Positions 41,511-48,364 of a stretch of DNA of 48,364 nucleotides are shown in pieces; position 1 is the first letter of the stretch; each line of letters opens with the position of its first letter. The DNA is from Gammaproteobacteria bacterium (GTDB taxonomy: Bacteria; Pseudomonadota; Gammaproteobacteria; GCA-001735895), in the NCBI GenBank assembly GCA_024225395.1, contig JAAEMR010000249.1, positions 1 to 48,364 on the forward strand. The letters are read 5' to 3'. Made by a program: the position numbers and the translations under genes. The notes below the pieces were generated by a model, which did not search any database, was not told the DNA's origin, and worked only from the letters and a program-made list of their open reading frames with translations.

Positions 41511-41768
41511 AAGCGGTCAGTTCAGGATGAGACCTTTTGTAATAACGGAATGAATATAAATGCGTGGGACAATAATAATGCTAATGACCTGGGTATAGGT
41601 AATTACTCAGGTAGTACCCCTGACTGGACATTCGCTTTTAACGCTTCTCTGCATGAGATAAAGAACTTGGAAGTTTGGGTTCGAACGGTGCCTGAACCTT
41701 CAGTTATTGCCTTGTTTGCAATAGGTGTTTTAGGGTTAGGAATGATCCGTCGTCGCAGAATTCGTTAA
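41511..41768 (+). pseudogene. 3' remnant of a PEP-CTERM sorted protein
   Basis: The last ~25 residues, VPEPSVIALFAIGVLGLGMI then RRRR, are a complete PEP-CTERM tail: Pro-Glu-Pro, a hydrophobic helix and a basic cluster recognised by exosortase. Only ~60 residues precede it (NINAWDNNNANDLGIGN...), no signal peptide is present and the frame is closed by TAA at 41508-41510. PEP-CTERM proteins need an N-terminal signal, so this is probably the end of a broken gene. No exosortase gene is in the window. A terminator follows at 41827. Confidence 0.6.
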
Positions 41769-41826
41769 ACTTACTTAATACGGGAGCACATCAACGCTGC
41801 CAACATTTTACAGGCAGCTCCAAGGA

Positions 41827-41857
41827 AAGGGCCATCTCGAATGAGGTGGCCTTTTTA
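41827..41857 (+). terminator. Rho-independent terminator after the PEP-CTERM remnant
   Basis: GCCATCTC, loop GAAT, GAGGTGGC forms an 8-bp stem with one G-U pair, extended by AAAGG before and CTTTTT after. The T-tract is good for transcription from the left (plus strand). Confidence 0.75.
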
Positions 41858-41956
41858 TTTCCCGAATGGCAGTAATGGGTTGCTGACTTTCATGGGGTGG
41901 AGCTCCTAACTTCCGCTGAATGGACAAGGACTTCCAATCGTCGTCCTAGTAAGGCT

Positions 41957-42736
41957 CTAGACGAAAGAGCCATACACACCCTTAGGGTTCAGCACATAAT
42001 CAACAATTTGAGTAATGGAGGGATAAAGCAAAAAATCACCTGCTATTAGTTTTTCATCACCTTCCTGATACTTTCCAGTTTTGACCAGACAGGCCTGCAG
42101 GCCATTTTTCAGCGCTCCCTGCACATCCCCGTAAACATCATCACCAACCATCAACACTTCAGGCGCACTGCATTCAACAGAATTGACAACCTGCTCAAAG
42201 AAAGCCCTTGAAGGTTTGCCCATAATGATGGCTTCAGTTGACGCTGCGTACTCAATCGCGCTAATAAAGGGGCCAGCATCAAGAAGTAATTCATTGTTTA
42301 GCTTGAAATAACGATTACGGCCAATACCGATAAGTGGCATACCCTGCTTACAGAGTTGAAATGCCCTGTTCAGGTTATGGTAGTTAAAACCATCGGCTGC
42401 ATCACCAATAATAACCGCATTAGGGTTAGTTTGATCAATATCGGAAAACTCATGCTTTATGTTTTTATGGATTAGGCAGTAGGGTCTTTTATGATGTTGA
42501 ATAATCCAGGATTTGGCGGCAGAGGGTGCTGTAAATAACTGATCCGAATGAATATCAAAACCCAGAGTATTTAATCCCTGCAACAAAGTCTTGCGGGTTA
42601 AACGCGATGTATTGGTGACAAAACGAAGCTGTAAAGAACTGGCCTGAATGCGCTCAATAGCCTGCACAGCGCCATCAATCGCTGATTGACCGCTATATAA
42701 AACACCACTTAAATCGAAAAAAATTGCTTTGATCAT
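41957..42736 (-). CDS. HAD-superfamily hydrolase, LHPP/TIGR01458-like
   Basis: A 259-residue phosphatase. Motif I is FFDLSGVLY with nucleophile Asp8 and a Ser in place of the usual second Asp. This D-x-S-G-V-L-Y form is characteristic of the LHPP-like branch (phospholysine/phosphohistidine phosphatase-like). Motif II TNTSR, motif III Lys in IIMGKPSRAFF and motif IV MVGDDVYGDVQGA follow, with a C2 cap between. The substrate is unknown. The gene lies 27 bp after the ACP/acyl-AMP ligase gene and is probably in its operon. Confidence 0.85.
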   Translation of the reverse strand: MIKAIFFDLSGVLYSGQSAIDGAVQAIERIQASSLQLRFVTNTSRLTRKTLLQGLNTLGFDIHSDQLFTAPSAAKSWIIQHHKRPYCLIHKNIKHEFSDIDQTNPNAVIIGDAADGFNYHNLNRAFQLCKQGMPLIGIGRNRYFKLNNELLLDAGPFISAIEYAASTEAIIMGKPSRAFFEQVVNSVECSAPEVLMVGDDVYGDVQGALKNGLQACLVKTGKYQEGDEKLIAGDFLLYPSITQIVDYVLNPKGVYGSFV

Positions 42737-42763
42737 AAAAAATCTGGCAATAATATAAATTAA

Positions 42764-45598
42764 TTAAGAAATATCAGGCTCACCACAGTGTCGTAAGATA
42801 TATTCCCGGCATCGATCACGCAGATTGATGGCCATATTCCAGCTATCTTCATTCATCTCCTGATTGATTTTTTTCGGATCAACGGGCTCTCCAATCTCAA
42901 GGTGTATTGATCCGTGATGAGGAAACCAGGATCCGGAACGAAGCATTGAGCGGGTGCCACGAATAGCCACTGGTATGATGGGAACACCACTTTCTGCAGC
43001 CAGCATAAACGCACCTAAATGAAAAGGCATAAGACCGGGTATTCTGGAAAAAGTACCTTCCGCGAAAAAAAACAGCGACTCTCCCGATTTGAGAACATCT
43101 GCCAGATGTTCGGTTTCTGTTACGCTTTTAGTAATATCATAGCGTTCAACAAACTCTGTATTTATATTTTGCAACGGTTTGCGCGTCACAAAATTTTCTG
43201 CTAATTCTGATTTTGCGATAAATCGGAAATAGCCAGGCAATCTGGCTACCAGGGCATAAACATCAAGATAGCTGGAATGATTTGCAACAAAAATGAATGA
43301 CCTTTTATCAGCTTTTAATTTATCCGCCCCATTTATGGTAACGGCTGTCCCGGTTAATTTTGCAAATGCTCTTGCGCTGGCACACATAATTGACCAGCGA
43401 TACTCAAATTTGGGGAGAAATAAGGCGCTTAACCATACCACTGGCGCTAAAACAGCAAACATGCTCCAGCCATAGCCCGCAAATGCAAGGTCTTTGAAAT
43501 ATTGTATTGAGCGACGCATTTGTGGCGCAAAACCGGATATCGATAAGCGTATAATTTGCCAGGGAACACTGCTTACGGTTTTACCGATTTGTCCCGATTC
43601 ATACAGTTCCCGGCTTGCGGCACGGCGTATTTTCCCACTGGAGGTTTTCAATATGCTACCTGGCGGAGCCAATACCACATCATCGGGTGGTGACCCAGCT
43701 AAATCAGTTGCTAGCGTATTTATTTTAACACGAAGACTCTCTCGTTCCTGATGTTCCTCAGCACGAGTTTCTGCCAGGATTATTAATCGCTCTGTCCTGG
43801 ACTCCTGGTCTTCACTACCAAATATGGCTACACGTCCAGTCCGAATACCCTCGACATTACCTATAGCCTCTTCCAGCTCCTCTGGATAAATATTTCTTCC
43901 TGCCCGGATAATGATATCTTTGATACGGCCGGTGATGTAAATTTCACCCTCTGCAATATATCCAAGATCTCCGCTATCCAGCCAGTCCTCAACAAATAAC
44001 TGCCGGGTCTTTTCAGCATTGCGGAAATAACCACTGGTTGAAGAGGGACCGTGAAATTGAACCTTTCCTTCTTTGCGTTCAGGCAATTCATGGCCGGCCT
44101 GATCCACAATTCTAACCTGATGACCTGGAATAGGGGACCCGCTGGAAGGAAATTTAAAGGCAAGATCATCTTCTTCACTAACTGTTTTAGCGAGCCCGTT
44201 GCGGGTAAATATGCTTCGGTCGATGCAATCAATTTTTACACCACGATTTATGGGTGGGAAGGCCAGACCAACTGATGATTCAGCCAAACCATAAACAGGC
44301 ATCATTGCCTTTGCCTGAAATCCATAGCTTGCAAAACGCGCGCTAAAATTTGCAAGGGTTTCAGTGCTAACGGCTTCGGCACCATTAAATGCAGCTCGCC
44401 ATGAACTCAGGTCGAGACCCTGCAACTGCTCATCATTTAAACGGCGTAAACAAAATTCATATCCGAAGTTAGGTGATGCAGACAGAGTACCCCGATAACG
44501 GTGGATAGCTCGCAGCCAGTATTCGGGATGGGCTAAAAAACTTAATGGTGACATAACAACGAACAGAGATGCGAAATATAAACTGCCTAGCCAGGCGCCT
44601 ATTAAACCCATGTCGTGATAGAGTGGCAGCCAGCTCACGAAAACATCATCAGGTCCAGCTTGCACGACCTCTCCCATAGCGCGTATGTTGGCCAGCAAAT
44701 TGGCATGACTTAAAACAACACCTTTAGGTTGTCCGGTACTGCCAGATGTATATTGAATAAAAGCCGTATCGCTTTCTTTGATCAATGGTGTTACAGGATC
44801 TTTGCCAGCAATATTTAACTCATCCACAGTGAGAATTCGCTTTAAATTTGGCGCCTGTGACTTTAATAATTTAGCGACCCGTTTAGCCTCTTCAACCGTT
44901 ATTAATAAACTGGCCCCGCAGTTAATCAATATTTTCGAATGCCGGCGCATATGGTCTTCCAGTTGACTGGGGCGTGCAGGTGGGTAAATAGGAACAGGAA
45001 TACCACCGGCCATTAATATTCCATAATAGCAGTAAAAATAGTCTAATCCGGTGGGTAACATGATAGCCACTGCCTCGGCATTAAGTAGTCCCTGCGCTTG
45101 AAGCCCGGCAGCAACATTTCTCGCCGCCTGTTTCAAGTTTAAATAAGTTATGCTCTGGTCATTACCCTGTTGCTGGAGAAACTGAATATGTTTACGATTG
45201 GCGTGATGCTCTACATGCCAGTCCAATACGTCTATTAAGGTTTTTGCCTGTGTCGGTATACTGACTGCGTGGCCCAATTCAGTGGGTTGAAAATCGTTGA
45301 TTTGATGGGAAATTGACGATATGTTTAGCGAGGATTTGGCTTTTAAAATGGCGTGCATTAAATCACGTGTTGTTTCAGCTTCAGCAAATGAGCTTTCAGG
45401 CAATGCTAGATTATATCTGGTTTCTACTCTGGCGATGAGTTCAACGCGTGCAAGACTGTCCAGACCTAGATCTTTATCAAATGTGTTATCAAGTGTAACG
45501 ATTAGTGAAGCAGGTAAGTTTGGGCGAACCTCTTTAACCAGCGACTGTACAAGTTGTAAAAGCTCATTGGTAGTAATTGAAGAACTGTGTTCAGCCAT
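42764..45598 (-). CDS. ACP / fatty acyl-AMP ligase / PlsC acyltransferase fusion
   Basis: A 944-residue protein with three domains. Residues 1-95 form an acyl carrier domain with phosphopantetheine site LGLDSLARVE (Ser48). Residues ~115-690 are an AMP-forming acyl ligase of the FAAL type: FIQYTSGSTGQPKGVVLSHANLL, YGLAESSVGLAFP, LDSGDLGYIAEGEIYITGR. Residues ~740-940 are a PlsC acyltransferase with NHSSYLD (H-x4-D) and FFAEGTFSR. It could activate a free fatty acid, load it on its own carrier and transfer it to a glycerophospholipid or other acceptor. E. coli Aas has the reverse order and no ACP. The ATG at 45598 is preferred to a TTG three codons earlier. Confidence 0.88.
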   Translation of the reverse strand: MAEHSSSITTNELLQLVQSLVKEVRPNLPASLIVTLDNTFDKDLGLDSLARVELIARVETRYNLALPESSFAEAETTRDLMHAILKAKSSLNISSISHQINDFQPTELGHAVSIPTQAKTLIDVLDWHVEHHANRKHIQFLQQQGNDQSITYLNLKQAARNVAAGLQAQGLLNAEAVAIMLPTGLDYFYCYYGILMAGGIPVPIYPPARPSQLEDHMRRHSKILINCGASLLITVEEAKRVAKLLKSQAPNLKRILTVDELNIAGKDPVTPLIKESDTAFIQYTSGSTGQPKGVVLSHANLLANIRAMGEVVQAGPDDVFVSWLPLYHDMGLIGAWLGSLYFASLFVVMSPLSFLAHPEYWLRAIHRYRGTLSASPNFGYEFCLRRLNDEQLQGLDLSSWRAAFNGAEAVSTETLANFSARFASYGFQAKAMMPVYGLAESSVGLAFPPINRGVKIDCIDRSIFTRNGLAKTVSEEDDLAFKFPSSGSPIPGHQVRIVDQAGHELPERKEGKVQFHGPSSTSGYFRNAEKTRQLFVEDWLDSGDLGYIAEGEIYITGRIKDIIIRAGRNIYPEELEEAIGNVEGIRTGRVAIFGSEDQESRTERLIILAETRAEEHQERESLRVKINTLATDLAGSPPDDVVLAPPGSILKTSSGKIRRAASRELYESGQIGKTVSSVPWQIIRLSISGFAPQMRRSIQYFKDLAFAGYGWSMFAVLAPVVWLSALFLPKFEYRWSIMCASARAFAKLTGTAVTINGADKLKADKRSFIFVANHSSYLDVYALVARLPGYFRFIAKSELAENFVTRKPLQNINTEFVERYDITKSVTETEHLADVLKSGESLFFFAEGTFSRIPGLMPFHLGAFMLAAESGVPIIPVAIRGTRSMLRSGSWFPHHGSIHLEIGEPVDPKKINQEMNEDSWNMAINLRDRCREYILRHCGEPDIS

Positions 45599-45928
45599 GC
45601 TGCTCAAAACCTTATCCAGAATAATTTCAGGATATAAAACATGAAGTTATTTACCTGTAACGACAGGCTGTTTGAATGGCCAGGGATAAGTGGTAACTGA
45701 GTAATTTTGTCCGAACCGGCTTTACCGCACATAATAAATTCCTGCTAACCTTTATATGACATTTTGATTCTATCATAGTTGCTAAGCTGAACGCATTTGC
45801 GACTGCATGCTTGATCCGCATGACCGTCAACGCCACAGACTTGCAGTTCCCTACGGCTTGTAGGGACTGGCCGGTTTTGGGGAAAAAAAGTTTATTTGAT
45901 ATTTAGCTGAACAACCAGGGATGCGTCT
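45599..45928. other. Intergenic region between DUF115 and acyl-ligase genes
   Basis: No gene is supported. A perfect 6-bp hairpin (CCCTAC, loop GGCTT, GTAGGG) occurs at 45849-45865, about 20 bp before an A-rich run, and could end transcription of the DUF115 gene weakly on the minus strand, although no T-tract is placed correctly. A plausible promoter for the acyl-ligase gene should lie in the left half. Confidence 0.4.
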
Positions 45929-48364
45929 TCAATATTTTTTTACTGTAGCCTGCAACTCCTCATCCAGCTCTGCAATATCAACGGAATGAATGAATGGCAC
46001 CACCATATCACCAAAGTCACCCGTTAAACGTGAAGGCCCGACTACCGACAATCCTCCATTCATTTTATCAAGGGTTTTCGCCAACAGGGCCGCGTTTTTT
46101 CTGACTCGTGGATAAATGCCTTTATCGTGCGGTCTGGAATCATCATTTTCAAAACGACCCTGCGCATAATCAAATTCACAACCGTGTAAAAAAATGTCTT
46201 TACTGCCCAGCCACAGGGCCAGCTGGCAGGCAAATAAAGCCACTGAACAATTATGATAAAAACCATCCCTGAGACTGGTTGAAATACCATCTCCACCACA
46301 AATCCTGACATAATTAATGGTCGGATCCTCAAAAAACCCGGCACAATATCCGGCGAAGACAAACATTGAACCTCTCGCTTTTTGTAAATACCCGGTTGAT
46401 GAATCATGCTGCAAAAAGCGACGATCACTGACGCAATAATAATCCGCGGGTCTTCCAAGCTCCGCGTGTAGCGATGCAGAAGAATTAACCGAAATGACAC
46501 AACGTGATTGCAATAAGGACAGATCGAGCTCAGTCACTGAGGGACCATTGCCCAAGATGTGGCAGGATAAGCCATTTAAGCTACCCCTGGACTGCTGTAA
46601 TGCCCCAGAAAGTCGAATGGTTTGTGTAAACTGTTCCGACCGCAGGGGATTTTTATTACCGGGAGTTTTATAATGAATAGCGGGGATATTTATAGTCTTT
46701 TTACTCATGTTTATCACCTTTTCCGCTAACTCTCCCGTTTTTTTGCTTTTTTTAACTACCGGCTTTTTGTTAGTTAAAACCTTTTCTTGTATAGCAATCT
46801 GGTAAGAGCGGATATATTGGTCAACAATATCTTCAGGTCGCCAGTAACGTTCCATCCAGGCGCGGGACTGTTGCTTTATTTTTTTTAACCTTGCTCTATT
46901 GCCTGCCAGTTCTGTTAACTCTTTTTCGAGCCTGGAAACCTGACAGTTAATCCAGGGTAAATCTTCCTTTTTACTGCCGCTGATCGAAACCAGCAGAGAA
47001 TGTGTTATTTCATCCAGCATGGCCAGGGTGACGCAGCCCTGCGCCAGTGATTCCAGTGAACTCAGGTGATAGCCACCGGTGACACATTCATCAATCACAA
47101 CATCACAGGTTCGTCTTAACTCAGCCAGTACCTGCCAGTTCATATCACTGACAATACAGGCTTCAATAATACCTTCAGCATCCAGTTTTTTTAAAATACT
47201 TCGTGTTTCCTGGTAGCCTTTACCACGGCAGCTATCCCTGTAATTTTGATAACTTTTTTTATCTGTGGGCGCATACAACACCCGTAGTCTTCGGTTATCG
47301 TTATGTTTTTTAGACTGACGAAAAATAGCCTGATTTATATCGAGAGCATTCGGCACCGGTATCGCCAGAGGGTAAAAACGTGCCTGTTTTTGAGCCACAA
47401 CCAGGGTTAGAAGGTCTTTCCTGCTAGCCAGGTCACGCCCTGGAAAGGCCTGTTGTAAAACGGAGGGTTCGGAATGAAATTGCAATACAGCCGTTTTTTG
47501 CTGTAAGAGTTCGCGGTAGGGTTTCATCAGAGTTGATTCTTTATCCAGCCAGTTGTGGAAGTGAATCACATCCGCCTGTTCAATCAATTCATACACCTGT
47601 TGTTTTTCATGCAGCAGTACATCCTTCGGGTAACGACGCCCGTTGGTCACTCGTGAACGCGTTATGACACGGCTTCGATGAGGCGTATATTGTGTAATCA
47701 ACTGATGTAGATTCCACAACGCTCCAGCACAATTCGTTTTTGCGATATGCACTATGTTTAAATTTTCCGGTTTACGTTGATTAAGTGGTGAGACGTTTGC
47801 TTTAACAGACCTTATTGAAATTATCTTCTCCGGTTTTTTTATAAACTCCGAGTATGATTTTTTTTCTAAAGATTGCAGACGGCTGTTAGAACTCAAATTG
47901 ACCAGCTCCACCCCCTGCTCTTTCAGCGCCAGGTTTAAAGCCCGGTATTCAGCATCGATGCGCCGTAATTTTCTTTCCAGCGGATGAGTACCAGTTTTTG
48001 AAAAGAAGTGATCAGGGGTAAAATCCACACCGATTAAGCCAATTTTTTTTGCTCCCATCAATACCGCGAGACCAATCGCCACGTATGGCGAGTTTTGTGT
48101 AATTGGCAGGCTATCTGTTCGACTAAAATCCGTACCCCCTTTTGCACCCAGATTAAACTGCACTTTACAGGGGTGGTAGAAATCCAGCACAAGCTGCGAA
48201 AAAATCGCTTTCGCTTTTGAATTTTTAATATACCGGTAACGATCCAGTTTAAATTGATGCGAGTGGTTTAATACCACCAGGTAGGTTGGATCAAACAACC
48301 TTCCAACATCATTAACACCGATAGTTATTTGTTCGTTTTTAATCGGCAATGAATTTAACGATTC
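45929..48364 (-). CDS. DUF115 / glycosyltransferase-like multidomain protein (5' end outside window)
   Basis: At least 811 residues. The frame stays open to the window edge, and no true start is seen, so the N-terminus is missing. Two DUF115 (MptE-like) domains bracket a central part. The first, near the visible start, has TIGVNDVGRLFD and IGLAVLMGAKKIGLIGVDFT. The last ~250 residues repeat it: HILGNGPSVTELDL, VISVNSS, ALWLGSKDIFLHGCEFDYAQGRF. The middle ~350 residues have a GT4-like layout (LNIVHIAKTNCAGALWNL, VIHFHNW, LRVLYAPTDK, SLESLAQGCVTLAM). DUF115 proteins add or modify sugars such as pseudaminic acid on flagellin or cell-surface glycans. A role in surface glycosylation is inferred. 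Confidence 0.7.
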   Translation of the reverse strand, partial: ESLNSLPIKNEQITIGVNDVGRLFDPTYLVVLNHSHQFKLDRYRYIKNSKAKAIFSQLVLDFYHPCKVQFNLGAKGGTDFSRTDSLPITQNSPYVAIGLAVLMGAKKIGLIGVDFTPDHFFSKTGTHPLERKLRRIDAEYRALNLALKEQGVELVNLSSNSRLQSLEKKSYSEFIKKPEKIISIRSVKANVSPLNQRKPENLNIVHIAKTNCAGALWNLHQLITQYTPHRSRVITRSRVTNGRRYPKDVLLHEKQQVYELIEQADVIHFHNWLDKESTLMKPYRELLQQKTAVLQFHSEPSVLQQAFPGRDLASRKDLLTLVVAQKQARFYPLAIPVPNALDINQAIFRQSKKHNDNRRLRVLYAPTDKKSYQNYRDSCRGKGYQETRSILKKLDAEGIIEACIVSDMNWQVLAELRRTCDVVIDECVTGGYHLSSLESLAQGCVTLAMLDEITHSLLVSISGSKKEDLPWINCQVSRLEKELTELAGNRARLKKIKQQSRAWMERYWRPEDIVDQYIRSYQIAIQEKVLTNKKPVVKKSKKTGELAEKVINMSKKTINIPAIHYKTPGNKNPLRSEQFTQTIRLSGALQQSRGSLNGLSCHILGNGPSVTELDLSLLQSRCVISVNSSASLHAELGRPADYYCVSDRRFLQHDSSTGYLQKARGSMFVFAGYCAGFFEDPTINYVRICGGDGISTSLRDGFYHNCSVALFACQLALWLGSKDIFLHGCEFDYAQGRFENDDSRPHDKGIYPRVRKNAALLAKTLDKMNGGLSVVGPSRLTGDFGDMVVPFIHSVDIAELDEELQATVKKY

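Noticed and set aside
45651-45836. 61-codon minus-strand frame between the acyl-ligase and DUF115 genes
   Set aside because: No ribosome-binding site and no protein-like pattern; likely chance.

Overview
This window looks like a chromosomal segment of a gammaproteobacterium. The evidence is a Pseudomonas/Vibrio-type glutamate-cysteine ligase, a DbpA helicase with its dedicated C-terminal RNA-binding domain, a ~1,600-residue NAD-glutamate dehydrogenase, a DUF5610 protein, a BaiN/HI0933-type flavoprotein, RsgA, and envelope proteins carrying CFI-box and PEP-CTERM-like tails. The DNA is moderately AT-rich. I saw no rRNA, tRNA, CRISPR array, transposase or phage gene. The genus cannot be named from what is visible.

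Layout. (1) 1-4,500: dbpA, a DUF5610 protein, a flavoprotein, a 3' remnant of glgC and a small orphan gene. (2) 4,735-11,313, all on the minus strand and probably one or two transcripts: HlyD-type adaptor, C39-peptidase ABC exporter, ECF sigma factor, zinc-finger anti-sigma factor, a secreted acidic His/Glu/Met-rich protein and a TPR/beta-barrel outer-membrane protein. (3) 11,644-18,175: DUF2288, a secreted lipase-like hydrolase, thioredoxin, a kinase-HDOD-GAF protein, a MerB-like protein and gshA, the last two divergent around a 9-bp inverted repeat. (4) 18,839-23,926: a compact plus-strand operon behind an FNR-like box. It encodes a membrane-anchored protein, a MacB/FtsX-type permease, a LolD/MacB-type ATPase, a Cys/His-motif polytopic membrane protein, a lipoprotein thioredoxin and two NosL-family proteins. 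(5) 23,978-29,568: an HDOD protein, then a LolA-like protein with an MMPL/RND exporter carrying a cyclic-nucleotide-binding domain and broken by a -1 frameshift at an A-AAA-AAG heptamer, then an SLT lipoprotein. (6) 29,700-32,612: small secreted or membrane proteins of unknown role. (7) 32,789-39,521: NAD-glutamate dehydrogenase, a palindromic element, rsgA and a lipoprotein gene with an in-frame TAA. (8) 39,642-41,768: surface proteins (WGENxGW repeats with CFI box, Lcl/DUF1566) and an orphan PEP-CTERM tail. (9) 41,957-48,364: a HAD phosphatase, an ACP/acyl-AMP ligase/PlsC fusion and a large DUF115/glycosyltransferase protein that runs off the right edge.

How the genes may work together. The strongest candidate for an undescribed system is region 4. 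Seven consecutive genes, most overlapping or nearly abutting, combine two periplasmic copper-chaperone-like proteins, a lipoprotein thiol oxidoreductase, an FtsX/MacB-type ABC pair and a membrane protein with CC and HxHHHCPFC motifs. No nosZ or other nos gene is in the window. The FNR-like box sits about 41 bp before a plausible transcription start. The simplest inference is an oxygen-regulated system for copper handling or cuproprotein maturation in the envelope. Region 2 is a second unit of interest: a peptide exporter tied by position to an ECF sigma/anti-sigma pair, with no double-glycine-leader cargo nearby.
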